Below are positions 42,594 to 51,576 of a stretch of 64,000 bases of DNA, piece by piece; the stretch's first letter is position 1, and the number at the start of each line of letters is the position of its first letter. The stretch comes from Marinobacter iranensis (lineage in GTDB: Bacteria > Pseudomonadota > Gammaproteobacteria > Pseudomonadales > Oleiphilaceae), in contig NZ_JANCMW010000002.1 of NCBI RefSeq assembly GCF_029207565.1, positions 124,001 to 188,000 of the forward strand, read 5' to 3'. The notes below the pieces were generated by a model. It had not been told where the DNA came from. It saw only the letters and a list, made by a program, of their open reading frames with translations, and ran no database searches. Both the position numbers and the translations under genes were made by a program.

Positions 42594-43652
42594 ATGAACA
42601 TGTCGCTGAACATCGAGACACTGAACGAAACCAGCCAGCCACCAGGAGCCGGGCCGGTAATCCGGGAAGTGCCGCTGCCCACGCCGGAGGAGCTTCGGGC
42701 CAGCCTGCCAGTATCCGCCCATGTGCAGGCACGGATTCGCCAACACCGGGATGCCATTCGCCGGGTGCTGCACGGTGAGGACGCCAGAACGCTGGTGGTG
42801 ATTGGCCCCTGCTCCATACACGATGAAGTGGCTGCTCTGGAGTATGGTGAAAAGTTGAAAAAGCTGGCGGACGACGTCAGTGACCGTTTCCTGATTGTGA
42901 TGCGTGCCTACCTCGAAAAACCCCGTACCACCGTAGGATGGAAAGGCCTACTCTACGATCCCGAGCGCACCGGCACCGGTGACCTCAACGAAGGCTTGCT
43001 GCGTTCCCGGCGCCTGCTGTTGAATCTTTCAGACATGGGCCTGCCATTGGCCACCGAAGCCCTCAGCCCCTTCGCCATGGACTATCTCGGCGACCTGGTG
43101 AGCTGGACCGCCATTGGCGCGCGCACCACCGAGTCCCAGATTCACCGTGAAATGGTCAGTGGCCTGCCGATGCCAACGGGATTCAAGAACGGCACCGACG
43201 GCAGTATTGGCGTGGCTATCAACGCCATGAAATCAGCGGCTCATTCTCATCATCGCTTTGGTGTCAGCAGTACTGGCATGCCAGCGATGATTACAACGGA
43301 AGGCAATCCCGATACTCATCTTGTACTGCGCGGCGGACGGGGCATCACTAACTACGATGAGGAAAGTATCGGTGAAGCAATAGAAGACTTATCTGATGCG
43401 GGCGTTTCCGCCTCGGTCATGGTCGATTGCAGCCATGACAATGCGCAGAAGCAGTCGTCGCGACAGCTGGAGATTGCGAGGGAAGTGATGAGCCAGAAGC
43501 GTGCTGGTAATGCGAGTATTGTCGGCTTGATGCTGGAAAGCTTTCTGGAAGAGGGCCGCCAGAATGACAGCGACGATCTGATTTACGGGTGTTCCTTGAC
43601 GGATCCCTGTATTGGCTGGAAGCAAACGGAAGAATTGTTGCGAGGCCTGTGA
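42594..43652 (+). CDS. 3-deoxy-7-phosphoheptulonate (DAHP) synthase, class I
   Basis: A 352-residue enzyme that joins phosphoenolpyruvate and erythrose 4-phosphate, the first step of the shikimate pathway. Motifs of the AroF/AroG/AroH family: VVIGPCSIHDEVAALEYGEKL with the metal-binding Cys, MRAYLEKPRTTVGWKGL, GARTTESQIHREM, GFKNGTDGSIGVAINAM and MVDCSHDNAQKQ. Which feedback inhibitor it answers to cannot be read from sequence, so no isozyme symbol is given. It is preceded by an attenuator whose leader codes for Phe, Trp and Tyr, so synthesis should be controlled by all three end products. It is a single-gene unit ended by palindrome copy F. Confidence 0.95.
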   Translation: MNMSLNIETLNETSQPPGAGPVIREVPLPTPEELRASLPVSAHVQARIRQHRDAIRRVLHGEDARTLVVIGPCSIHDEVAALEYGEKLKKLADDVSDRFLIVMRAYLEKPRTTVGWKGLLYDPERTGTGDLNEGLLRSRRLLLNLSDMGLPLATEALSPFAMDYLGDLVSWTAIGARTTESQIHREMVSGLPMPTGFKNGTDGSIGVAINAMKSAAHSHHRFGVSSTGMPAMITTEGNPDTHLVLRGGRGITNYDEESIGEAIEDLSDAGVSASVMVDCSHDNAQKQSSRQLEIAREVMSQKRAGNASIVGLMLESFLEEGRQNDSDDLIYGCSLTDPCIGWKQTEELLRGL

Positions 43653-43672
43653 AACAGACTCTGGTGCATGCA

Positions 43673-43777
43673 CCGGTCCGTAGGCCTCTTCCAGAACACG
43701 CCCGTAAATACGTCCCTGTAGGGCTCGGTCGCGCCATCCCTGGCGCTCCAGGGTTCTGGAAGAGGCCTACAGACCGG
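43673..43777 (+). repeat. Loop-conserved palindrome, copy F
   Basis: Arms of 25 bp at 43673-43697 and 43753-43777 match with one mismatch. The 55-bp centre has GTAAATACGTCCCTGTAGG, CTCGG and an inner hairpin GCGCCA / TGGCGC. It lies between the convergent DAHP synthase and LysE genes, starting 21 bp after the first. Confidence 0.9.
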
Positions 43778-43815
43778 CGCCCAAAGCTTGGTCGGTTTTC
43801 CCGGAGTTCTACAGC

Positions 43816-44472
43816 TTATTCTTTTCCCTGAATGCTTCCTTCTCCGGAAACCGTTGAGAACAGCAACTGCCCGGCAAGCAACAGCAACACGCCTCCCATC
43901 AATCTGTCCAGCCAGTAACCAAATCGGTTAAAACCCTTGCGAATCTGAGGCAGTGTGAAAAACACCGCTACCGCCATAAACCATAGGCCCGTTGCTACCG
44001 CCATGTAGATTCCGTAGGCGGACTGGATGGCAATCGGGGTGCCCGGGCTGATAATCACAGAAAAGAGTGAAACGAAGAACAGTGTCGCCTTCGGGTTCAG
44101 GGTGTTGGTAAGAAAGCCCAGTCGAAAGGCTGCCAGCCCGGATTGCTGCTCTCCATTCGCGGTCTCCACATGAACGCCTCCGGCTTTCGAGCGCAGACAC
44201 TGTATTGCAATCCAGGTGAGGTACAGGGCGCCGACAACCTTGAGAATGCTAAACAGCACCAGGGACTGCTGGATGATCAGGCCGATGCCGAGCAGGGAAT
44301 AGCCCACATGAATGAGTATGCCCGTGCCGATGCCAAAGGCAGTTAACAGAGCATTGCGGCGGCTTTGACACATGGCCTGGCGGAGCATCACGGCGAAGTC
44401 GGGGCCGGGGCTGGCAACGGCCAGGAAGTGGACGAGGGCGACGGTTATGAATTCTGGCCAGTAGTTGTGCAT
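43816..44472 (-). CDS. LysE family amino-acid/metabolite exporter
   Basis: A 218-residue membrane protein with six hydrophobic helices in LysE/RhtB arrangement: FLAVASPGPDFAVMLRQAMCQSRRNALLTAFGIGTGILIHVGYSLLG at the N-terminus includes the conserved PGP and GxxxG motifs; FLTNTLNPKATLFFVSLFSVI contains the NPK motif of the third helix. Such proteins export amino acids, homoserine lactones or related compounds. The substrate is unknown. The gene ends 39 bp from palindrome F. Confidence 0.85.
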   Translation of the reverse strand: MHNYWPEFITVALVHFLAVASPGPDFAVMLRQAMCQSRRNALLTAFGIGTGILIHVGYSLLGIGLIIQQSLVLFSILKVVGALYLTWIAIQCLRSKAGGVHVETANGEQQSGLAAFRLGFLTNTLNPKATLFFVSLFSVIISPGTPIAIQSAYGIYMAVATGLWFMAVAVFFTLPQIRKGFNRFGYWLDRLMGGVLLLLAGQLLFSTVSGEGSIQGKE

Positions 44473-44646
44473 GCCTGTGGGTCTCCGGGGAAGCTGCGGG
44501 GCAGGACGTCAGTCTAGAAGGAGTGGTTTAAAAAGTCCTGTGCTGTATGCAACTATTTCTTTAATCTGGAACTGAACCGTTCCCTGAATTCACTCCTATA
44601 CTCAGGCAGAACCATGAAAATTACAGGCGGGCCAGGAGTTGTAGAC

Positions 44647-46089
44647 GTGGAAAAACGCAAGGTGGATGTTGCTGTCATCGGAGCTGGTACGGCTGGCATG
44701 GGCGCCTATCGCGCTGCCCGAAAGCATATAGAGAATGTGGTGATGATCGAGGGAGGTGCCTACGGGACGACCTGTGCCAGGGTCGGCTGTATGCCCAGCA
44801 AGCTTTTGATTGCGGCGGCAGACAGCGCTCATCACCTGCACAAGGCGCCGACTTTTGGTGTCCACCCCGGCGATATCCGCATTGACGGCAAGGCGGTCAT
44901 GGAGCGGGTTCGCAAGGAACGCGACCGGTTTGTGAGTTTCGTGCTGGAGGCGGTGGAAGGCTTCCCGGAGGCGCATCGCATCCGCGGCCAGGCCCGGTTC
45001 CTGTCGCCCCATCGCATCGTAGTGGGCGATAACGTGGAAGTCGCCGCCGCCCGGGTGGTCATTGCCACGGGTTCCCGGCCGAACATCCCTGGTTTTCTCA
45101 AGGACGCCAAGGACAGGCTGGTGGTGAATGATGACATCTTCGAGTGGGAGGACCTGCCAGGTTCCGTTGCGGTGTTTGGTCCCGGCATTATTGGCCTTGA
45201 GCTTGGGCAGGCGCTCAGCCGGCTGGGTGTACGTGTGCGCATGTTCGGTGTCAACGGCGGCGTTGGCCCGCTCCAGGAGGAGGCTATCCGTCACTACGCA
45301 CTGAAAACCTTTAATGAGGAGTTCCCCCTGGACGCGGACTCCAAAGTACGGTCTGTGGAAAGAACCGATGACGGCGTCAATATTCGCTTTAAGGACCCCG
45401 ACCGTGGTGATGTCACGGAAACCTTCGATTACGTGCTGGCAGCGACTGGTCGACGCCCGAATGTGGATAGCCTGGATATCCAGAATGCGGACATTACCCA
45501 GGACGACCATGGTTCGCCATTGTTCGACCGTTACACGCTCCAGTGCGGTGACAGCCATATCTTCATCGCCGGGGACGCCAACAACGAGATACCGCTGCTT
45601 CATGAAGCAGCCGACGAGGGGCGTATTGCCGGCGACAATGCCGCTCGATTCCCCGATGTGCGGGCCGGACTGCGCAGGGTGCCGCTGGGCATTGTGTTTA
45701 CCGATCCGCAGATCGCCACCGTAGGCATGACCCTCAAGGAGGTCAATGAGCGGTGCAAGGGAGGTTATGCCGTTGGCGAAGTCTCGTTTGAAGAGCAGGG
45801 CAGAAGCCGCGTCATTGGTGCCAATAAGGGCTTGCTCCATGTATACGGCGAGCGGGGGAGCGGCCTGTTCCTGGGAGCGGAAATGTTTGGCCCCGCAGCA
45901 GAGCATATTGGCCACCTGCTGGCCTGGGCACTGCAGAGGCACATGACGGTGAGCGAAATGCTGGATATGCCCTTCTACCACCCGGTGATTGAGGAAGGCG
46001 TGCGCACCGCCCTGCGTGATCTCAATCGCAAACTGGATATTGGCCCACAACCGATTGAGCAATGCCTCGATTGTGGTCCAGGCGGCTAG
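44647..46089 (+). CDS. Dihydrolipoyl dehydrogenase-like flavoprotein
   Basis: About 480 residues of a pyridine nucleotide-disulfide oxidoreductase. FAD motif [16 protein letters not shown], the redox disulfide [12 protein letters not shown] (Cys-x4-Cys), NAD motif [22 protein letters not shown] ring-contact [16 protein letters not shown], and the C-terminal His-Glu base [14 protein letters not shown] fit lipoamide dehydrogenase. GTG 44647 has AGGAG eight bases upstream and gives a normal N-terminus; ATG 44614, eleven codons earlier, has no ribosome-binding site. No E1/E2 or glycine-cleavage genes are near, so it is not the E3 of a local complex. It ends with CLDCGPGG, an uncommon CxxC tail. 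Confidence 0.87.
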   Translation: MEKRKVDVAVIGAGTAGMGAYRAARKHIENVVMIEGGAYGTTCARVGCMPSKLLIAAADSAHHLHKAPTFGVHPGDIRIDGKAVMERVRKERDRFVSFVLEAVEGFPEAHRIRGQARFLSPHRIVVGDNVEVAAARVVIATGSRPNIPGFLKDAKDRLVVNDDIFEWEDLPGSVAVFGPGIIGLELGQALSRLGVRVRMFGVNGGVGPLQEEAIRHYALKTFNEEFPLDADSKVRSVERTDDGVNIRFKDPDRGDVTETFDYVLAATGRRPNVDSLDIQNADITQDDHGSPLFDRYTLQCGDSHIFIAGDANNEIPLLHEAADEGRIAGDNAARFPDVRAGLRRVPLGIVFTDPQIATVGMTLKEVNERCKGGYAVGEVSFEEQGRSRVIGANKGLLHVYGERGSGLFLGAEMFGPAAEHIGHLLAWALQRHMTVSEMLDMPFYHPVIEEGVRTALRDLNRKLDIGPQPIEQCLDCGPGG

Positions 46090-46321
46090 CCCTTGCAATC
46101 TGCTGCCTGCGCGCCCATATCTTTTCATGGAAGAAATAGGCGACGGTGTTAATGGCCGGTTCGACCATGGCAATCAGGCTTCCTATCAGGATGTCGCCGG
46201 TCAGGAGATAAGCAACGGTAAATGCCACGATGAAGTGCGTGATGGCAAATGTGATCGTCTTTAGCAACGAGTTGTCACCCTTTGAACCATGGTCATGGAG
46301 AAACATCTTCAGGGTACTCAT
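46022..46321 (-). CDS. DUF2061 membrane protein
   Basis: A 99-residue protein with two hydrophobic helices ([43 protein letters not shown]), the hallmark of DUF2061. The family is small, widespread and uncharacterised. ATG 46321 begins the conserved N-terminus ([22 protein letters not shown]). Its last 22 codons overlap, on the opposite strand, the end of the flavoprotein gene by 68 bp, a longer convergent overlap than is usual here. The last 30 residues have no conservation that I recognise, so the overlap might be a recent C-terminal extension. Confidence 0.75.
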   Translation of the reverse strand: MSTLKMFLHDHGSKGDNSLLKTITFAITHFIVAFTVAYLLTGDILIGSLIAMVEPAINTVAYFFHEKIWARRQQIARASRLDHNRGIAQSVVGQYPVCD

Positions 46322-46405
46322 GCTCAGCTCCGTGTGTGTTATGACTAAGGCTTCATTCAACCGCAATTGATAATCGTTGTTAAATAAATTGTATGAAGAA
46401 TTTCG

Positions 46406-46478
46406 ATAGTAATCAGCTATTGATTGGTGGAAATTTTGATTGCTGATAGCTATCGTAAAGATTAAATAACTAATCTTT
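46406..46478. promoter_or_regulatory. Cluster of symmetric sites in the dps upstream region
   Basis: The A+T-rich 222-bp region between the DUF2061 gene and dps has three inverted repeats: ATAG-N7-CTAT at 46406-46420 (an OxyR-like half-site spacing), GATAGCTATC at 46445-46454, and AAAGATTA / TAATCTTT at 46457-46478 around a 6-bp loop. TTGATG and TAATTA 16 bp apart follow as a possible promoter near 46480-46510. In E. coli, dps is controlled by OxyR and IHF; the regulator here is not known. Confidence 0.4.
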
Positions 46479-46543
46479 ATCTATTGATGATCCCTGGTTA
46501 AACTGTAATTAGTACATTCAGATAACTGTCAAGGAGACATGTT

Positions 46544-47017
46544 ATGAGCAAGAACTTCATTGGTTTGGACACTGAAAAGACCCAGAAACTGGCGGGCGCG
46601 TTGAACGATCTTCTCTCCAATTACCAGATCTTCTACATGAACGTCCGTGGCTATCACTGGAACATCAAGGGCGATAATTTCTTCGAGCTGCATGCCAAGT
46701 TCGAGGAGCTCTATGACGACCTGCTACTGAAAATCGACGAGATCGCAGAGCGGGTACTGACACTGGGGCACCGCCCGGCGCACGCCTACAGCACTTATAT
46801 CGAGAAATCCGAAGTCCCTGAGCGCAAGGACGTCGCCGACGGCAAGGACGCGGTGGAAAACATCGTTGAAAGCTTCGCCAAGCTGATCGGTAAGCAACGT
46901 GAATTGTTGCACCTGGCTGGCGAGGCTGACGACGAAGGTACCGTGGCGCTGATGAGTGACTACATCTCACAGCAAGAAAAAACGGTGTGGATGTACCGGA
47001 GCTATCTGGGGCAGTAA
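46544..47017 (+). CDS. dps: Dps-family DNA-protecting ferritin
   Basis: A 157-residue four-helix protein. The ferroxidase site between subunits is visible: YHWNIKGDNFFELHAKFEELYDDLLLKIDEIAERV gives the His, Asp and Glu ligands. Dps dodecamers oxidise Fe2+ with peroxide, store iron and protect DNA in stress and stationary phase. The N-terminus is short and has only a few Lys residues, so direct DNA binding may be weak. It is a single-gene unit with a clear terminator. Confidence 0.92.
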   Translation: MSKNFIGLDTEKTQKLAGALNDLLSNYQIFYMNVRGYHWNIKGDNFFELHAKFEELYDDLLLKIDEIAERVLTLGHRPAHAYSTYIEKSEVPERKDVADGKDAVENIVESFAKLIGKQRELLHLAGEADDEGTVALMSDYISQQEKTVWMYRSYLGQ

Positions 47018-47037
47018 GGACGGCAGCCTCTGTGAAG

Positions 47038-47066
47038 AAATGGCGACCTTCAGGTCGCCATTTTTT
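47038..47066 (+). terminator. Intrinsic terminator of dps
   Basis: AAATGGCGACC and GGTCGCCATTT form an 11-bp stem around a TTCA loop, running into six T residues. It starts 20 bp after the dps stop codon. Confidence 0.9.
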
Positions 47067-47180
47067 GCCCGTGAAATACTCGTTAAACATGCCTGACTTC
47101 AAAGTGACGCATTTCTGTCACCTCTTCTCCATAAAGTGTCGTTGACAACCACACGTGTAACGACAGAAGAAGAGGCAAGC

Positions 47181-48884
47181 ATGGAATTTCGGAAATCACT
47201 CCTTACCGCAGCAATTCTAACGTCCGCTCTCGGCCTGACTGCCTGTGATGGTGACGACGGCGACGATGGCAGTGCGGGTACGCCCGGTACCAGCCAGACT
47301 TTGATCGAGCTGAATGTTCTCGGCACCTATGAAAGCGGTGCTTTCGATGAGAGCGCAGCTGAAATCGTAGCTCACGACCCGGCCAACCAGCGCCTGTTTG
47401 TCATCAATGCCAACGACTCCACAGTGGATGTTCTGGACATTCAGGGCCCGGAGATGCCGGTCAAATTGAGTACCATTGATGCCACTGCCGAAGGGGCTTC
47501 TGCAAACAGTGTGGCAATCTACGACGACCTCGTGGCGGTTGCGATTGAAGCGAACGTCAAACAGGACAACGGCAAGGTGGTGTTCTATAACAGTACCGAC
47601 CTGAATAAGGTAGGCGAGATTGAAGTCGGTGCCCTGCCGGATATGCTGACATTTACCCGGGATGGCCAGGCCCTGCTGGTAGCGAACGAGGGCGAGCCCA
47701 GCGCTGACTATAGCGTTGACCCGGAAGGCTCGGTCAGCATCATTGATCTTTCCAATGGTGTGGCATCGGCTACCGCGACCACAGCCGGATTTGCCGGGTT
47801 TAACAGCCAGCAGGCCGAACTGATGGAACAGGGGCTCAGGGTGTTCGGGCCGGGCGCTACGCTGGCCCAGGACATGGAGCCGGAATACATTGCGGTATCC
47901 ATCGACAATGAAAAAGCCTGGGTGGCGCTGCAGGAAGCCAATGCCGTTGCAGAGCTGGACATTGCCGCCGGGGAAATCACCGCGATCATTCCGCTGGGCT
48001 TCAAGGACCACAGCATCATTGGTAACGAGCTGGATGCCAGCAACGACGACAACCGCATCAACATCCGCAACTGGCCGGTGAAGGGTGTCTATCAACCTGA
48101 TGCCATCACAAGTTACGGCTTCAATGGCAAAACCTATTACATTACGGCCAACGAGGGGGATTCCCGGGATTACGATGGCTTCAGCGAAGAGTTCCGCATT
48201 GCTGATCTGGTGCTGGATGCCACGGCATTTCCCAATGCCGCCGAGTTGCAGGAAGACGCCAACCTGGGGCGTCTGAACGTTACCTCAACCCTCGGTTTTG
48301 GTGACTCCTGCGCTCCCAGTGATCCGACCAATGTCACCCTCGTTGATGGCGAATATGACAAGAGCTACGTAGAGGGTACCTGTGTCTACAGCGAACTCTA
48401 TGCATTCGGTGCCCGCTCCTTCTCGATCTGGTCCGAAACCGGTGAACGGGTTTTCGACAGCGGTAGCGAATTCGAACGCATCACTGCCAGCCTGATTCCG
48501 GACAACTTTAACGGCAACAACGACGAAAACTCGTTCGATAACCGCTCCGACGACAAGGGACCAGAGCCCGAGGCCGTTACCGTTGGCACCATCAATGGCC
48601 AGACCTTTGCGTTCATTGGTCTTGAGCGGGTAGGTGGCATCATGGTCTATAACGTAACCAATCCCCAGAATCCGGAGTTCGTCCAGTACATCAACAACCG
48701 TGATTTCTCTGCATCACAGGCGGATCTCGAAAACGGGATGGCCGGCGACCTCGGGCCAGAGGGCCTTGCCTTCATCACTGCGAGTGACAGCCCCAATAGC
48801 AAGCCCATGCTTGCGGTCGGAAATGAGGTGAGTGGTACGACAACATTGTTTGGTATTGACGTTATCGAACTCTCTTCGGATTGA
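47181..48884 (+). CDS. Choice-of-anchor-I family lipoprotein with beta-propeller
   Basis: A 567-residue exported protein. The signal peptide ends in a lipobox (GLTAC, Cys22) followed by an acidic Asp/Gly stretch typical of surface lipoproteins. The body has repeated beta-propeller blades (VAHDPANQRLFVINANDSTVDVLDI, GQALLVANEGEPSADY, KTYYITANEGDSRDYDGFSEEFR and PEPEAVTVGTINGQTFAFIGLERVGGIMVYNV), which match the 'choice-of-anchor I' domain, related to alkaline-phosphatase-linked esterase-like propellers. Ligand or enzymatic activity is unknown. ATG 47181 follows AGAGG and begins a proper signal peptide. Acidic bias fits a marine organism. Confidence 0.85.
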   Translation: MEFRKSLLTAAILTSALGLTACDGDDGDDGSAGTPGTSQTLIELNVLGTYESGAFDESAAEIVAHDPANQRLFVINANDSTVDVLDIQGPEMPVKLSTIDATAEGASANSVAIYDDLVAVAIEANVKQDNGKVVFYNSTDLNKVGEIEVGALPDMLTFTRDGQALLVANEGEPSADYSVDPEGSVSIIDLSNGVASATATTAGFAGFNSQQAELMEQGLRVFGPGATLAQDMEPEYIAVSIDNEKAWVALQEANAVAELDIAAGEITAIIPLGFKDHSIIGNELDASNDDNRINIRNWPVKGVYQPDAITSYGFNGKTYYITANEGDSRDYDGFSEEFRIADLVLDATAFPNAAELQEDANLGRLNVTSTLGFGDSCAPSDPTNVTLVDGEYDKSYVEGTCVYSELYAFGARSFSIWSETGERVFDSGSEFERITASLIPDNFNGNNDENSFDNRSDDKGPEPEAVTVGTINGQTFAFIGLERVGGIMVYNVTNPQNPEFVQYINNRDFSASQADLENGMAGDLGPEGLAFITASDSPNSKPMLAVGNEVSGTTTLFGIDVIELSSD

Positions 48885-48903
48885 TTCCGCTGGTGTAAGT
48901 GCG

Positions 48904-48938
48904 AGCCCGGGTAGGTAAGTGTCCACCCGGGCTTTCTT
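48904..48938 (+). terminator. Intrinsic terminator of the propeller lipoprotein gene
   Basis: AGCCCGGGT and ACCCGGGCT pair perfectly around a 12-base loop and are followed by TTCTT. It lies 20 bp after the stop codon, and 9 bp before the end of the convergent FAD-oxidoreductase gene, so it can serve both. Confidence 0.85.
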
Positions 48939-48946
48939 GTACCTGG

Positions 48947-50077
48947 TCAGCCGTGAGCAAAAGCTTCAAGCGGTGGCACCTGCTGATGCAGGAACCATTT
49001 CTCGGTGACCACCTTGCGGGTAAACCAGTGCGACCGCATCAGGGTGCTGGCCAGTGGCATCTTGACCCAATCCGGCACCTGCCAGCCGTTGTCCTGGGCC
49101 ACTGCGCGGTTGCCAAAACGTTTCGCGATGGCTTCGCCATAGGCTTGCAGTGACTGGGCGGAGTAGTCCTCCCGATCCCGGATAATGTCCGCGGCCATCA
49201 GCGCGGATTCGATGGCCGGGCGGATGCCTTCGCCACTCTGGGTGTAGGCCAGCCCGGCGGCATCACCTATCAGTAACAGGCCATCGTCGGCCAGGGGCCT
49301 TTCCGCATGGGCATAGAGGAGGTAGGCATGGCCTTTGAACCTGCCCGGCAAGTCCGACGGTATGCGCCCTTCGGACTTCATTTCGTCGACGAATGCGTGC
49401 AGGTGCTCTGTCAGTTTGTGATTGTCTTCCCGGCCAAGGCCGATATTGAGGAAATTACCCTTGCGGAACACCCAGGCATAGCCCTTGAGGTCGCGGCAGA
49501 ACCAGAGCTCGGGAGTATCACCGCGGGCCTCGCAGGTCTCGGCCTGCCGGGGTGTCATCTCGAACTCGACTTCCTTGGCCGCAACCACAGTCTCATGGCT
49601 TCCGGGGCCCTCTCCAAGCAACTTCGCCACCGGGCAGAAATGGCCACCTGCGCCCACAACCAGAGGCGCCTCCCAGGTGTCGTTGATCACCCAGTTGCCA
49701 TCCCGGCGCACGATGGACTTGACCGGCGTTTTCAGTTGTTTCGGCGCTGTGACCCGGTTCAGCAGGTAGGCATCGAACTCGCAACGCCGGATGCCATAGC
49801 TGACAACTTCGCCGTGGTCGTTTTCCACGGCCGGTTGCCCCATCATGCCGATCCGGAATTGCTGGATAGGCTGAAGGGTGTGTCTGGAGCCGTAATCATC
49901 GGTATCAATATGCAGGCTTTGCATCACCGCTGGCGTGACCCAGCCGGCACAGGTCTTGTCCCTTGGGAAGTCCTGTTTGTCGATAACCAGGATGCGTTTG
50001 CCGCTGTCCTGCAGCGCATGGGCAAGGGTTGATCCTGCAGGCCCGGCGCCAACGATGATCAGATCATAGTATTCCAT
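48947..50077 (-). CDS. Geranylgeranyl-reductase-type FAD oxidoreductase
   Basis: A 376-residue flavoprotein. The FAD dinucleotide motif is IIVGAGPAGSTLAHAL at residues 7-22, CAGWVTPAVM follows at the position conserved in geranylgeranyl reductases, and the second FAD motif is LLLIGDAAGLAYTQSGEGIRPAIESA near residue 280. The gene is joined to a cyclopropane-synthase-like gene with a 1-bp overlap (TGATG), so the two are translated together. In actinobacteria and some alphaproteobacteria, similar flavoprotein plus methyltransferase pairs make methyl-branched or furan fatty acids; a similar lipid modification here is an inference. Confidence 0.85.
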   Translation of the reverse strand: MEYYDLIIVGAGPAGSTLAHALQDSGKRILVIDKQDFPRDKTCAGWVTPAVMQSLHIDTDDYGSRHTLQPIQQFRIGMMGQPAVENDHGEVVSYGIRRCEFDAYLLNRVTAPKQLKTPVKSIVRRDGNWVINDTWEAPLVVGAGGHFCPVAKLLGEGPGSHETVVAAKEVEFEMTPRQAETCEARGDTPELWFCRDLKGYAWVFRKGNFLNIGLGREDNHKLTEHLHAFVDEMKSEGRIPSDLPGRFKGHAYLLYAHAERPLADDGLLLIGDAAGLAYTQSGEGIRPAIESALMAADIIRDREDYSAQSLQAYGEAIAKRFGNRAVAQDNGWQVPDWVKMPLASTLMRSHWFTRKVVTEKWFLHQQVPPLEAFAHG

Positions 50078-51399
50078 CAGTACGCCTCCGGGGCGGCGGG
50101 GGACCTGTAAATGTCTTTACGGCTTTGTGGTAGCTGATTGTTCTCGCCGTGGGTAAAGACCACCTGGAACAGCTGCAGTGATCCAGTCCGGAAGGCCGCT
50201 ATCGACCCGGCGAGGTACATCTCCCAGGCGCGGACAAAGTGCTCATCGTACATTCCGGTTACCTTGTCCATGTTGTTCCTGAACCGCTCCATCCAGTGGG
50301 TCAGGGTCTGGGCATAGTGCAATCTCAGGTTCTCGACATCCATCACGGAGAAGCCACCGTGCTCACAAATGCCCATAAACTCGGAGATGCTGGGCGGATA
50401 GGCGCCCGGGAAAATACGTTTCTCGATCCAGGCGTTCATCAGCATGGGGCGGTTGCGGCCGATACTGTGCAGCAGTGCGATACCGTTGGGTTTGAGGGAA
50501 CGCCGAATCAACTCTGACAGGGCCTGGTAGTTGTCCTTGCCGACGTGCTCAAGCATGCCGATGGACACAAACGCATCGTATTGCCCGCTGATATTGCGGT
50601 AATCGTCCTCGACGTAATCAATCAGGTGGTCCAACTGCTGGCGCCTGGCTTCTTCCCGGGCGTAAGTCAGTTGTTCTTTCGAGATGTTGTAGGAGTGAAC
50701 CTTTACGCCGTAGTTGCGGGCCATGTAGCGAGCCAGGCCACCCCAGCCACAGCCTGCTTCAACAACTGTCATTCCCGGCTTCAGTCTCAGTTTGCGGCAA
50801 ACGTGCTCCAGTTTGGCCAGTTGCGCCTGTTCCAGGGTCAGCTCGGGAGTTTCATAGTAGGCACAGGTGTACTGCATTTCAGCCTGGTCCAACCAGAGCT
50901 GGTAAAACTCGTTGCCCAGGTCATAGTGGTGGTGAATATTTTCCCTGGCCTCGGAGACACCGGTTGGGCGTGGATTATGGTTGCGCCACAGTGCCTCGAG
51001 CCACCTGGGCCATTGTTGCCGTGCGTTGTGCAGGGAGCGGTAAAGCGCCTCCATCAGATCCGACAGGTCGCCCTCCACCTGAAGGCGCCCGGCACTGTAT
51101 AGGTCACCAAATGCAAGGTTAGGGTTGGTGACCAGGGCATACAGGGCCTTGGGGTCCGTCAGTCTTAGTGTAAAGCGGGCCTGGCCTACCTCGGGCCCTA
51201 CGAATTCATCGTTCCATAGCTGGAACCTAACCGGCGGGGAACCCGCCATGCGCATCAGTTTGGCAAGCAGCCAGCGTTCATAGCTATGGGGTTCCCGGTC
51301 TGCCTGCTGGTCTTCCAAAGGCAGTGTCAGAACGTGAGGCCTGTCCTCCTGATGATCGTCGGTAGTCGCAGAGGTCTTCCGGGCGGTACTTTGATTCAT
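50077..51399 (-). CDS. Cyclopropane-fatty-acid-synthase-like SAM methyltransferase
   Basis: A 440-residue SAM-dependent methyltransferase of the Cfa family, which methylenates or methylates the double bond of unsaturated acyl chains in phospholipids. SAM motif VVEAGCGWGGLARYMARNYG at about 213-232, substrate-binding YDLGNEFYQLWLD, Cys in QYTCAYY, and GMLEHVGKDNYQAL follow the CFA-synthase plan. It is about 60 residues longer than E. coli Cfa, mostly an N-terminal extension rich in charged residues. It is the first gene of a coupled pair with an FAD reductase and is not linked to other lipid genes. Confidence 0.88.
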   Translation of the reverse strand: MNQSTARKTSATTDDHQEDRPHVLTLPLEDQQADREPHSYERWLLAKLMRMAGSPPVRFQLWNDEFVGPEVGQARFTLRLTDPKALYALVTNPNLAFGDLYSAGRLQVEGDLSDLMEALYRSLHNARQQWPRWLEALWRNHNPRPTGVSEARENIHHHYDLGNEFYQLWLDQAEMQYTCAYYETPELTLEQAQLAKLEHVCRKLRLKPGMTVVEAGCGWGGLARYMARNYGVKVHSYNISKEQLTYAREEARRQQLDHLIDYVEDDYRNISGQYDAFVSIGMLEHVGKDNYQALSELIRRSLKPNGIALLHSIGRNRPMLMNAWIEKRIFPGAYPPSISEFMGICEHGGFSVMDVENLRLHYAQTLTHWMERFRNNMDKVTGMYDEHFVRAWEMYLAGSIAAFRTGSLQLFQVVFTHGENNQLPQSRKDIYRSPAAPEAY

Positions 51400-51576
51400 G
51401 GGTCCATGTCTCCCTTTCGCCGCTGGTCAAAGTAATTCAGCATCAGGGCGCGTCCCGATCTCACAACTGAGAATCGCCTGTTTCCTTGTTAGTATAGAAA
51501 ACAAGCGTGGTTTGTCATATCCCGGGAAAATTAAAAGGGGGCTATGGTATCCATAGGAGGGGTTAAAAATATGACA

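Noticed and set aside
47085-47135. Pho box (CTGTCAC) upstream of the propeller lipoprotein
   Set aside because: Only one half-site is recognisable; the second repeat at 11-bp spacing does not match.
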